Assembly (NCBI GenBank): GCA_020621865.1
Contig: JAHRYW010000008.1
Location: forward strand, 58,860 to 122,859
Origin: Betaproteobacteria bacterium
Lineage (GTDB): Bacteria; Pseudomonadota; Gammaproteobacteria; Burkholderiales; Rhodocyclaceae
Length of the DNA: 64,000 bases
Reading direction: 5' to 3'
Below the pieces are notes generated by a model. That model saw nothing but the letters and a program-made list of their open reading frames with translations. It did not search any database and was not told the DNA's origin. Within the stretch, counting starts at the first letter, position 1. The number at the start of each line of letters is the position of its first letter. This document shows positions 32,679 to 40,553 of the stretch, piece after piece. Position numbers and translations under genes: made by a program.

Positions 32679-33751
32679 TATTCCTTGCCCACGCCGCTCA
32701 GCATTGCTTTCAGGCCGGAGACGCCCTTGACGGCCACTCGTTCGCCGGGTTTGAGGCCGTCGACCGTGACGCTGTCGCCACCCTGGCTGACGATGCGTAC
32801 CGGGCGAACCTCGAAGGTGCTGCCCTGGTCGCCGCCGGCTGTCTGGATAAAGGCCAGCGTGGCACCTTGATGGCGGGTGATGGCCGCTGCCGGCAGGCGT
32901 TGCTGGGTGCTGGCCGGGCCGGCAATGTCGACGGCGATGACTTGCCCGGGGGACAGCGTTTCGGCGCCCTTGCCGATTTCGGCCCGGAGCAGGACGGTCT
33001 GGCTGGCCGGATCGACGGCGCGGCCGATGGCAATCAGCTTGCCGACGACTTCGCTGCGCGCAATCCTGACCGGACCGCCCTCGCGCAGCGTGGCCGCCAG
33101 TTCCAGCGGCGCCTGGATTTCCAGCCACAGCGGCGACAGCCGGGCGATGCGATAGATCAGTGCCGAGGTTTCGACACGCTGCCCGAGTTGGGCGCCCTGT
33201 TCGAGCACGACACCGTCGATCGGCGCGGTCAGGGCCAGTTTGCCGCCCAGCTTGCCTGCCGTGGCGCCGGCCAGGGCCAGGCCCTGGCGCCGTTCGCTGG
33301 CCTGCGCGCCGGCCTGGATCGCTGCTGCGCGGGTGGCTTGCAGGCGGGATTCGGCAATCAGGCCTTCGGCAAAAAGCTGTTCGTCGCGTTTCAGGTTTTG
33401 TTGCAGCAATGCAGACTGGCTGTCGGCCTGCAGCGCATCGCGCTGGAGTTCCAGGGCCTGCGGGCTGGCCAGGTGGGCGACGACCTGGCCGCGCTTGACG
33501 CTTGAGCCGGGCGCCACGGCCAGCATCTCGACCATGCCGCCGACCGGGGCGGCGACCACGCGCATCTGCTCGTTGGGGACCAGGACGCGGGCCGGCAGTT
33601 GGCCGCCGATTGAGCCCGGTGCGCTGGCCTGGGCAGTTTCGATACCCAGCGCCTTGACCTGGGCAGCTTGCAGCAACAACGATTCGGTGGCCGGGGTTAA
33701 TCCGGCGAAGAGCAGGAAGGGTAGTGTCAGCAGATGCCGATGAACGATCAT
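32678..33751 (-). CDS. RND periplasmic adaptor (CusB/CzcB-like membrane fusion protein)
   Basis: 357 aa. Signal peptide or N-terminal anchor (HLLTLPFLLFAGLTPA). Barrel-sandwich halves APVGGMVEMLAVAPGSSVKRGQVVAHL and GGKLALTAPIDGVVLEQGAQLGQ flank a coiled coil (ALELQRDALQADSQSALLQQ). First gene of the operon adaptor-pump-DUF3240-TolC. The upstream region contains TTAA repeats 11 bp apart (33796, 33807), a possible OmpR-family (CusR-like) site; no regulator gene is adjacent. Confidence 0.92.
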   Translation of the reverse strand: MIVHRHLLTLPFLLFAGLTPATESLLLQAAQVKALGIETAQASAPGSIGGQLPARVLVPNEQMRVVAAPVGGMVEMLAVAPGSSVKRGQVVAHLASPQALELQRDALQADSQSALLQQNLKRDEQLFAEGLIAESRLQATRAAAIQAGAQASERRQGLALAGATAGKLGGKLALTAPIDGVVLEQGAQLGQRVETSALIYRIARLSPLWLEIQAPLELAATLREGGPVRIARSEVVGKLIAIGRAVDPASQTVLLRAEIGKGAETLSPGQVIAVDIAGPASTQQRLPAAAITRHQGATLAFIQTAGGDQGSTFEVRPVRIVSQGGDSVTVDGLKPGERVAVKGVSGLKAMLSGVGKE

Positions 33752-33904
33752 GACGGGGCTCGCTTTTTAGTTGGAGCGAGTTTAGAAGGCCTGGATTAAG
33801 CCTTCCTTAAAAGCTTGTCATGGCAAGAACCGGCTGGCATTCAGGAAGATTTAAGCTTGCCTGGCGATAATTGCGCCCGCTGACGATCAATAAGGGAGAG
33901 GTGG

Positions 33905-35164
33905 ATGAATTCGTTCAACAGGCGTACAGCCTGGCGCATTGCTGCGGTGAGCCTGCTGCTGGCCGCCCTGGCCAGCCCACTTGCCTGGTTTGTGGCCAGG
34001 GAACGAGCCGAGGAAAGTACGGTTTCGCTGGCCATCGAAGAGTCGCAGCGCCTGCTACACCATTTCGGTGCAGTCGCCCTGAACGGAGCGGATGCGGAGG
34101 TGCATGCCAACGAGGCGGCGCGGACCATCGCCGGCGGTCTGTTCGATATTGCCGAAATCTATAACAGCCAGGGCGAGCGCCTGGCCGAATCGATGACCGC
34201 GGATGGCGCCCTGCTCGAGGGAATCCTGCTCCACCATCCGGTTCCGAACTACAGTTCCGCCTCTTATGAAAGCGTGAAGTTGCCGGATCAGCGCTGGGTG
34301 CTGCGCATTTTCGTGCCGCTGCGCTTGTCTGGCCAGGTGGACTCGCCCATTACCGGTTATTTCGAGGGCGTCCGCGTCGTTCCCGAGTGGCAGCGCGAGC
34401 AGATACTCGAAAGTGCGCTCACCGCCGCCCTGATGGTCGGGCTGGCCTCCTTGCTGTGCGGGCTGGCGATCTATCCGGTGGTGGTCCACCTGTCGGCCGA
34501 TAATGCCCGCAAAGCCCGCGAGGTGCTCGATTCGCACATCGCGATGATGGAGGCGCTGGGCCGGGCGATTGCCAAGCGCGACTCCGATACCGGGGCGCAC
34601 AACTACCGGGTGGCCTGGATCGCCGCGCGCATTGCCGAGAAAATGGGCTTTACGGGCAAGGCCATGCAGTCCTTGATCGCCGGCAGCTTTTTGCACGATG
34701 TCGGCAAGATCGGCATTTCGGACAGCATCCTGCTCAAGCCGGGCAGGCTGGACGAAGCCGAGTTCGTGATCATGCGCACGCATGTCATGCTGGGCGAGGA
34801 AATCGTCTCCGGGATCGGCTGGCTGGATGGCGCCCTTGCCGTCGTCGCCGGCCATCATGAAAAATGGAACGGCTCAGGCTATCCGCGTTCCCTGGCTGGC
34901 GAGGCCATACCGTTGGCGGCGCGGATTTTTGCCGTGGCCGACGTTTTCGACGCCCTTTGTTCCAAGCGTCCATACAAGGAGCCCATGGGGTTCGATGCGG
35001 CGATGGATATTCTGGCAAAGGATACCGGCAGCCATTTCGATCCCGGCGTGATGGCGGTGTTTACGCCCCTTGCGCGCGAAATATTCGACCGCCTGGCCGG
35101 CTGCGACGAAGAGCAGGCGCGGAAATTACTGCAGGGCCGGGTCCGCTTCCACTTCGGTATGTGA
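33905..35164 (+). CDS. Membrane HD-GYP domain phosphodiesterase
   Basis: 419 aa, RBS GGGAGAGG before the ATG. Two spans (AAVSLLLAALASPLAWFV, about 12-29; LMVGLASLLCGLAIYPVVV, about 178-196) around a periplasmic sensor, then the HD-GYP domain: HNYRVAWIAARIAEKMG, FLHDVGKIGI (HD pair), HHEKWNGSGYP (GYP), and FAVADVFDALCSKRPYKEP. Predicted cyclic-di-GMP hydrolase. Monocistronic. Confidence 0.93.
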   Translation: MNSFNRRTAWRIAAVSLLLAALASPLAWFVARERAEESTVSLAIEESQRLLHHFGAVALNGADAEVHANEAARTIAGGLFDIAEIYNSQGERLAESMTADGALLEGILLHHPVPNYSSASYESVKLPDQRWVLRIFVPLRLSGQVDSPITGYFEGVRVVPEWQREQILESALTAALMVGLASLLCGLAIYPVVVHLSADNARKAREVLDSHIAMMEALGRAIAKRDSDTGAHNYRVAWIAARIAEKMGFTGKAMQSLIAGSFLHDVGKIGISDSILLKPGRLDEAEFVIMRTHVMLGEEIVSGIGWLDGALAVVAGHHEKWNGSGYPRSLAGEAIPLAARIFAVADVFDALCSKRPYKEPMGFDAAMDILAKDTGSHFDPGVMAVFTPLAREIFDRLAGCDEEQARKLLQGRVRFHFGM

Positions 35165-35246
35165 TCGGCAGGCGGGGCCACCGGCTGGCTTCTCGGCCGG
35201 ATTGGCAGCGCAGCCAGCAAGAATCCGCCGTCCGGGAGGGGGCAGC

Positions 35247-35813
35247 CTAGTCGCGGGCGCGTTCCAGGATAAATGCGGCCGGGTCGGCGACGTCGTGCTG
35301 CGCCATCCTGTTGATCTGCGATTGCGAGAAATAGGACGACCACTGATGATCGGAAAGTTCGACTTCCTGCACCAGGGTGACTCGTCTTTCCTGCTCGCAG
35401 CGCCTTTCGCGCAGGCCTTTGGGCGGGCCGTCGTCGTGGGTGCGCCGTTCCTTGCGCCGTCTCCGTTCCCCCTTGTCGGCGACGGGTGATTCGAATTCGA
35501 GCGCCGGCAATTCCAGGCCGGGCGGCTTTTCGGCGCCGTGCGACAGGAGCAGGTTGACGATGTGCCAGTGTTTGCCGCGGGCAGCGGTGCGGAGCGGGGC
35601 GCTGGAACCGTCGGCGTTGGCCGCATCGATATTGGCACCGCGCTGGATCAGTTCGACGACGATTTGGTCATGCCCCCTGAAGCAGGCGGCGCGCAGCGGC
35701 AGCCCGGGAGCGCCGTGGATGTCGCTTGCTTCGATGTCGGCGCCGCCTTCGAGGGCGGCAACGACGGCCGGCAGATCGCCACGTTCAATGGCTTGGTGAA
35801 GTTTGCTGTTCAT
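35247..35813 (-). CDS. Ankyrin-repeat protein
   Basis: 188 aa from the ATG at 35813 (MNSKLHQAIERGDLPAVVAAL). Three ankyrin repeats span about residues 3-100 (GGADIEASDIHGAPGLPLRAA, GANIDAANADGSSAPLRTAA). The C-terminal ~85 residues are highly charged (GERRRRKERRTHDDGP) and end with QSQINRMAQHDVADPAAFILERARD. Predicted cytosolic binding protein; partner unknown. Confidence 0.82.
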   Translation of the reverse strand: MNSKLHQAIERGDLPAVVAALEGGADIEASDIHGAPGLPLRAACFRGHDQIVVELIQRGANIDAANADGSSAPLRTAARGKHWHIVNLLLSHGAEKPPGLELPALEFESPVADKGERRRRKERRTHDDGPPKGLRERRCEQERRVTLVQEVELSDHQWSSYFSQSQINRMAQHDVADPAAFILERARD

Positions 35814-35966
35814 GGATTCTTTCCAACCTGTCCAGGGCAGGTCTTTTACTGGGGCCTCGGTTAATGAATGTTCGAGATGGAGGCCGACGGATCGTAGCCA
35901 ATGTCGCCGGGTATGCCATGTGAAATATTTCACGGATATTGCAATTAGGCAGGTAGCCGGCAGGCG

Positions 35967-35998
35967 AAAAAAAACCGCCCGGTTGGCGGGCGGCTTTT
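35967..35998 (-). terminator. Rho-independent terminator after the yceI operon
   Basis: CCGCCCG (35975-35981) and CGGGCGG (35987-35993) form a GC stem. On the minus strand it is followed by T8, on the plus strand by CTTTTTG, so it can work in both directions. Confidence 0.85.
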
Positions 35999-36015
35999 TG
36001 GAAGGGCGAAGCGGC

Positions 36016-36585
36016 TTACTGCTTGACCGCTTCCAGCGCGATGTCGATGGTCACGTCGTCGCCAACGTGGGGGGCGTACTTGCCCATGTTGAAGTCGGTG
36101 CGCTTGACGGTGGTCGTCGCGTTGGCGCCGATGGCGTCCTTCTTCATCATCGGGTGCGGCATGGCCTGGAAGGAGGTGACCTTCAGGGTGACCGGCTTGG
36201 TGATGCCCTTCAGCGTCAGCTTGCCTTCGATGCTGACCGGCTTGTCGCCTTCGAAGACGACCTTGGTCGATTTGAAGGTGGCGGTCGGATACTTGGCGGT
36301 GTCGAGGAAATCCTCGCCCTGGATGTGCTCGTTGAAGGTCGTCGAGCCGGTGCTGATCGACTTGGTGTCGATGACGATGTCGACCGAGGCGGTCTTGGCG
36401 GCCTTGTCGAGCACGACGGTGCCGGTGGCCTTGTCGAAGCGGCTCATCTGCAGCGAGTAGCCGAGGTGGGTGTAGGAAAAGCGCGGGAAGGTGTGGTTGC
36501 CGTCGAGCGTGAAGGTTTCCGGTGCGGCGAAGCTGGGGGCCGCGGCGGCGAGGGCGAGGGTGAGGATGGCGAGTTGTTTCTTCAT
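36016..36585 (-). CDS. YceI family periplasmic protein
   Basis: 189 aa. Signal peptide MKKQLAILTLALAAAAPSFA. YceI lipocalin-like barrel: FTLDGNHTFPRFSYTHLGYS, ASVDIVIDTKSISTG, KVVFEGDKPVSIEGKLTLKG. Family members bind polyisoprenoids or isoprenoid quinones. Last gene of the cytochrome b561-yceI-yceI operon, followed by a terminator. Confidence 0.93.
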   Translation of the reverse strand: MKKQLAILTLALAAAAPSFAAPETFTLDGNHTFPRFSYTHLGYSLQMSRFDKATGTVVLDKAAKTASVDIVIDTKSISTGSTTFNEHIQGEDFLDTAKYPTATFKSTKVVFEGDKPVSIEGKLTLKGITKPVTLKVTSFQAMPHPMMKKDAIGANATTTVKRTDFNMGKYAPHVGDDVTIDIALEAVKQ

Positions 36586-36612
36586 GGTGATTCTCCGTGG
36601 GTGGTTGGGGGG

Positions 36613-37176
36613 TTATTTGCCTGAAGCAGTGATGCGGAACTTGATCTGGACGTCGTTGGCGACGATATCGAACTTGGCCCAGGCGCCTTCGCCGATCGAG
36701 AAGTCGGCGCGGCGGATCGTGAACGCGCCGTCGAACACCGCGCTGTTGCCCTGCGGCGTGAAGGTGGCGGGAACGACGACTTCCTGGGTCTTGCCCTTGA
36801 TGCTCAGTTGTCCGGCCACTTCGTAGCGATTGCCGCCGAGCGGCTTGACGCCGGTGGAGACGAAGCGGGCGGTCGGGAAGGCCTTGGTGTTGAACCACGG
36901 CTTGCCGGCAACCTCGTCGTCGCCTTCCGGGGCGCCGGTGTCGACGCTGGCCAGTTCGACGTCGAACGTGGCTTTGCCGGCGGCCGGCTTGGCGGGGTCG
37001 AAACTCAGCTGGCTGGAAAATTTCTTGAATTTGCCATCGACGGCCACGCCCATCTGCTTGTAGACGAAATTGACGGCGCTTTTGTCCGCCTGGACCTGGT
37101 TGTATTCGACGGCATGGGCCGACAGGGAGGTCAACTGCGCAGTGGCCAGCGCGAGGGCAAGGGTGATTCGCTTCAT
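36613..37176 (-). CDS. YceI family periplasmic protein (paralogue)
   Basis: 187 aa. Signal peptide MKRITLALALATAQLTSLSAHA. Barrel motifs SAVNFVYKQMGVAVDGKFKKFS, ATFDVELASVDTG, FTIRRADFSIGEGAW. It diverges strongly from the next gene product, so this is not a recent duplication. It starts 1 nt after the cytochrome b561 stop codon. Confidence 0.93.
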   Translation of the reverse strand: MKRITLALALATAQLTSLSAHAVEYNQVQADKSAVNFVYKQMGVAVDGKFKKFSSQLSFDPAKPAAGKATFDVELASVDTGAPEGDDEVAGKPWFNTKAFPTARFVSTGVKPLGGNRYEVAGQLSIKGKTQEVVVPATFTPQGNSAVFDGAFTIRRADFSIGEGAWAKFDIVANDVQIKFRITASGK

Positions 37177-37177
37177 T

Positions 37178-37732
37178 TCAGTTCTCCTTGGAATGACGGG
37201 GCAGCATGCGGGTCAGGATGTCGTCGCGGTCGATGAAGTGGTGCTTCAGAGCAGCGCCGATGTGGCCGGCCAGCACGGCGATGAAGAGCAGGTTCAGGCT
37301 CTTGTGCACCAGCGCCAGCAGGTCGCCGATTTCCTTGTTCTTGTCGAGCAGGTCGGGAATGGGCAGGACGCCGAAATAGACGGTCTGGAAGCCCTTGGCC
37401 GAACTCATCAGCCAGCCGGAAATCGGGATCGCGATCATCAGAAGATAGAGCGCCAGGTGGCCGCCGTGCGCCGCCAGTTGCATCAGCTTCGGCATGCTGT
37501 TGGGCAGGGCCGGCGGGCGATGTCCGGCGCGCCAGGCCAGGCGGACGAGCAGCAGTGCAAAGGCGGTGATGCCGGCCCACTTGTGCCAGGAATAAAGCTT
37601 CAGCTTGTCCGGCGACAGCGGCAGGTCGTGCATGTAGAAGCCAAGCGCCAGCAGGCCGAAGATCAGCACGGCCATCAGCCAGTGCAGCAGCTTCGCGGTT
37701 GCGGTGTAGTCACGGGTAGCGGTAAATCCCAC
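37178..37732 (-). CDS. Cytochrome b561 (YceJ-type)
   Basis: 184 aa from a GTG at 37732 with AAGGAG 6 nt upstream; the ATG further up would overlap the next gene. Four spans with paired haem-ligand His: TAKLLHWLMAVL, SWHKWAGITAF, HLALYLLMIA, LFIAVLAGHIGAALKHHF. Transfers electrons between quinol and periplasmic acceptors. Together with two YceI proteins it mirrors the yceJ-yceI pair of E. coli. Confidence 0.9.
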   Translation of the reverse strand: MGFTATRDYTATAKLLHWLMAVLIFGLLALGFYMHDLPLSPDKLKLYSWHKWAGITAFALLLVRLAWRAGHRPPALPNSMPKLMQLAAHGGHLALYLLMIAIPISGWLMSSAKGFQTVYFGVLPIPDLLDKNKEIGDLLALVHKSLNLLFIAVLAGHIGAALKHHFIDRDDILTRMLPRHSKEN

Positions 37733-37742
37733 GGTCGGCTCC

Positions 37743-38531
37743 TTATTTTGGCAAAAATTCGTACGCATCCATGGCGATCACGTAATCGTCGATACCGGCG
37801 TGGAAGCGATTGACGCTGGCATTTTCTCCGCCGGCCCCGAGTGCGACAAACAAGGGCAGCAAATGTTCATCGCTGGGGTGCGCCTGGACGCCATCGGGGC
37901 GCAGCCGGCGGTAGTCGAGCAGCGACGGGACGTCGCCGGCAGCCAGGCGGGCGGCGATCCAGTCGGGAAACTCCCGCACATAGTCCGGCACCCGGCCGCC
38001 GTTGCGGGCGGCAAACTGGTAGTCGCCGAGGTTGTGCGTGACGTTGCCCGAGGCGATGACCAGAATCCCGCGGCGGCTCAGCGGCGCCAGGGCACGGCCG
38101 AGTTGCCAGGCCTGTTCCGGGCCGCCCCGGCTCTGGATGGAGAGCGGGATGACCGGCACGTCGGCGTCGGGGAACATCAGGCGCAGCGGCACCCAGGCGC
38201 CGTGGTCGAGGCCGCGGCTGGCATCGGTGGCTACCGGCAAGCCGGCGTCGCGCAGCGCCGTCGCCACTTCCTCGGCCGCCTCGCGGCAGCCGGTGGCGGG
38301 GTAACGGATTGCATACAGTGCTTCGGGAAAACCCCAGAAATCGTGGATGGTTTCCGGACGTTCGGCCAGGCCGACAGTCGGTACGGCGGTATCCCAGTGC
38401 GCACTGACGATGACGATGGCGCGCGGCAGGGGCAGCGAACGGGCCATTGCGCCAATGGCGGCGCCGGCGGCACCCGGGCGCAGGGCAAAGGTCGGTGCGC
38501 CATGCGGAACGAAGAGGGAAGGCTGTGTCAT
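37743..38531 (-). CDS. Extradiol ring-cleavage dioxygenase family protein (DODA/YgiD type)
   Basis: 262 aa from the ATG at 38531. LigB-fold motifs: PSLFVPHGAPTFAL (His ligand), VIVSAHWDTAVPTV (His), RGLDHGAWVPLRLMFP (His/catalytic), ASGNVTHNLGDY, HPSDEHLLPLFVALG. Predicted Fe or Zn-dependent 4,5-DOPA-type dioxygenase acting on a catechol; true substrate unknown. Divergent from a LysR gene across a 96-bp region with an operator-like inverted repeat. Confidence 0.9.
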   Translation of the reverse strand: MTQPSLFVPHGAPTFALRPGAAGAAIGAMARSLPLPRAIVIVSAHWDTAVPTVGLAERPETIHDFWGFPEALYAIRYPATGCREAAEEVATALRDAGLPVATDASRGLDHGAWVPLRLMFPDADVPVIPLSIQSRGGPEQAWQLGRALAPLSRRGILVIASGNVTHNLGDYQFAARNGGRVPDYVREFPDWIAARLAAGDVPSLLDYRRLRPDGVQAHPSDEHLLPLFVALGAGGENASVNRFHAGIDDYVIAMDAYEFLPK

Positions 38532-38591
38532 CGATGCAACTCCAGGTGCGATGGGATGCACTGTATGCCGTTTTTTTGGAGCTAAATAGCA

Positions 38592-38615
38592 GACAATTGG
38601 CAAATTACTATTGTC
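38592..38615. promoter_or_regulatory. Inverted repeat GACAAT-N12-ATTGTC, probable LysR operator
   Basis: GACAAT at 38592-38597 and ATTGTC at 38610-38615, midway between the divergent dioxygenase and LysR genes and 12 bp from the LysR start. It contains the T-N11-A type spacing of LysR-family sites. Confidence 0.65.
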
Positions 38616-38627
38616 TAAATTGCAACA

Positions 38628-39515
38628 ATGGACAGACTGGATGCGATGCAACTCTTTGTGCGGGTGGCCGAGTTGGGCAGCTTTTCGGCCGCCGCCCAGC
38701 AGCTTGGCCTGGCTCGCTCGGTAGTGACCCGCCAGATCGCCGGGCTGGAGAGCCATCTCGGCCTCAAACTGATGGTCCGCAGCACGCGCCGGCTGGCGTT
38801 GACCTCGGCCGGCACTGCCTACCTGGAGAAGTGCCGGGTCATCCTGAATCTGGTCGAGGCCGCCGAAACCGGCGTCGCCGAGGAGCGCCTGACGCCGCGC
38901 GGCAACATCCGGATCAGCCTGCCCCTGAGTTACGGCCTGAAACGGCTGGCGCCGGTCCTGCTCGATTTTTCGCAGCACAACCCGGAAGTGTCGCTAGACA
39001 TGGATTACAGTGACCGGCGGATCAACCTGATCGAGGAAGGCATCGATCTGGCGATCCGCATCACGCGCCGCCTGGAGGCCGGCGACGTGGCGCGCCGCCT
39101 GGGGGCCATCCACCTGCAGGTGGTGGCGGCGCCGGAATACCTGGCGCGCCACGGCCGCCCCAAAACGCCGGCCGAACTGGCTCATCATGTTTGCCTTGGC
39201 TACACCTATGCCGGCAGCAGCCAGGTCTGGCAGTTCATGGTCGACGGGCAGCTTGAGAGCTTTCACATCCACAGCCGGCTCAATGCCAACAATGGCGACG
39301 TGCTGACCGAGGCCGCCGCCCAGGGGCTGGGTATCACCTGCCAGCCGGATTTCATCACCGAGTCGTTTCTGCAAACGGGCCGGGTCGAGGCGATTCTGGT
39401 TGATTTCCCGACGCCGGAACTCGGCATCTACGCGATGCTGCCCAGCAACCGCCATGTCCCGCACCGCGTCCGCGTGCTGATGGATTACCTAGCCGAAAGG
39501 CTGGCGGCCGGCTGA
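38628..39515 (+). CDS. LysR-family transcriptional regulator
   Basis: 295 aa. N-terminal winged HTH MQLFVRVAELGSFSAAAQQLGLARSVVTRQIAGLE (split by position: residues 7-41), then the substrate-binding domain (ISLPLSYGLKRLAPVLLDF, IDLAIRITRR, VAAPEYLARHGRPKTPAEL). CrgA-like subgroup. Likely controls the divergent dioxygenase gene. Confidence 0.92.
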   Translation: MDRLDAMQLFVRVAELGSFSAAAQQLGLARSVVTRQIAGLESHLGLKLMVRSTRRLALTSAGTAYLEKCRVILNLVEAAETGVAEERLTPRGNIRISLPLSYGLKRLAPVLLDFSQHNPEVSLDMDYSDRRINLIEEGIDLAIRITRRLEAGDVARRLGAIHLQVVAAPEYLARHGRPKTPAELAHHVCLGYTYAGSSQVWQFMVDGQLESFHIHSRLNANNGDVLTEAAAQGLGITCQPDFITESFLQTGRVEAILVDFPTPELGIYAMLPSNRHVPHRVRVLMDYLAERLAAG

Positions 39516-39609
39516 TCATCCGGAACAATTCTTTCTGATCGATGCCAACCACGGCGCTGTCAAAGCGGTAATATTGGGCGCATTAGACCGTTTTCATAAA
39601 AGGAAGAGC

Positions 39610-39864
39610 ATGGGTATTGTCTGGACTATCGTGGTCGGCTTCGTGGTTGGCGTCATCGCCAAACTGCTGCACCCCGGCAAGGAAGGCATGGGCTTCATCG
39701 CCACCGTCCTGCTCGGAATCGGCGGCTCGGTGGTGGCCGGCTTGGTCGGCCAGATGCTGGGCTGGTATCAGGCCGGCGAAGGGGCCGGTTTCGTCGCTTC
39801 GGTCGTCGTCGCCATCGTCCTGCTGGTCATCTACGGCCGCTTGCGCGACAAGGACATGCAATGA
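39610..39864 (+). CDS. GlsB/YeaQ/YmgE family small membrane protein
   Basis: 84 aa from the ATG at 39610 (AGGAAG upstream). Three spans: GIVWTIVVGFVVGVIAKLL, GFIATVLLGIGGSVVAGLVG, FVASVVVAIVLLVIYGRL. Family of transglycosylase-associated stress-induced small membrane proteins. Stop overlaps the SIMPL gene start (ATGA). Confidence 0.9.
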   Translation: MGIVWTIVVGFVVGVIAKLLHPGKEGMGFIATVLLGIGGSVVAGLVGQMLGWYQAGEGAGFVASVVVAIVLLVIYGRLRDKDMQ

Positions 39865-40535
39865 GCCGGCTGACAGCGCTACTACTTGCCGCAGCCTGCC
39901 TCGGCAGCCTGCCGGCGCAGGCTGGCACCCTGATCGATCTGGCGGCCGAAGCCAGCCGCCCGGCAGCAAACGACCTGGTCCGGGCCAGCGTCTTCAGCGA
40001 AGCGAATGGCAAGAATCCGGGCGAACTGGCGCAGCGCGTCAATGCCGATATCGCCGAGGCGCTCAAAGTCATCCGCGGCAAGGCGGGTGTCACGGTCAAA
40101 AGCGGTCACCAGTCGACCTATCCGGTCTACGGGGCGGCTCAGAAAATCGAAGGCTGGCGGATGCGCAGCGAACTGGTCATCGAGTCGAAGGATCAGGGCG
40201 GCGTTTCCGAACTGCTCGGCAAATTGCAGCAAATGCGCCTGGCGGTCGGCGAGGTCAGCCTGATGCCGTCGCCGGAAACCCGCCGGCAGGTGGAAGAGGA
40301 AACGACGCGGGCAGCGATTCGCGCCTTCCAGGGCCGTGCTGCCGTCGTTGCCGGCGAACTTGGTAAGGCCTGGAAGATCAAGCAGCTGAACATCCAGCAG
40401 GGCGGCGGCATGCCGATGCCAATGCTGCGGGCGACGCGCGCCATGGCCATGGCCGAAGCCGCTCCGGCGCCATTGGAGGCCGGCGAGAGCCTGGTGACCA
40501 CGACGGTCAGCGGGCAGATCGAACTGGCCGATTGA
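39861..40535 (+). CDS. SIMPL-domain (DUF541) exported protein
   Basis: 224 aa. Signal peptide MSRLTALLLAAACLGSLPAQA, then an SIMPL domain (LAAEASRPAANDLVRASVFSE, VKSGHQSTYPVYG, IEGWRMRSELVIESKD). Relatives are periplasmic (BP26/OMP28-like) with unclear role in stress or envelope functions. Operon with the small membrane protein upstream. Confidence 0.87.
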   Translation: MSRLTALLLAAACLGSLPAQAGTLIDLAAEASRPAANDLVRASVFSEANGKNPGELAQRVNADIAEALKVIRGKAGVTVKSGHQSTYPVYGAAQKIEGWRMRSELVIESKDQGGVSELLGKLQQMRLAVGEVSLMPSPETRRQVEEETTRAAIRAFQGRAAVVAGELGKAWKIKQLNIQQGGGMPMPMLRATRAMAMAEAAPAPLEAGESLVTTTVSGQIELAD

Positions 40536-40553
40536 TTTCCCCGGATCGCCTGC

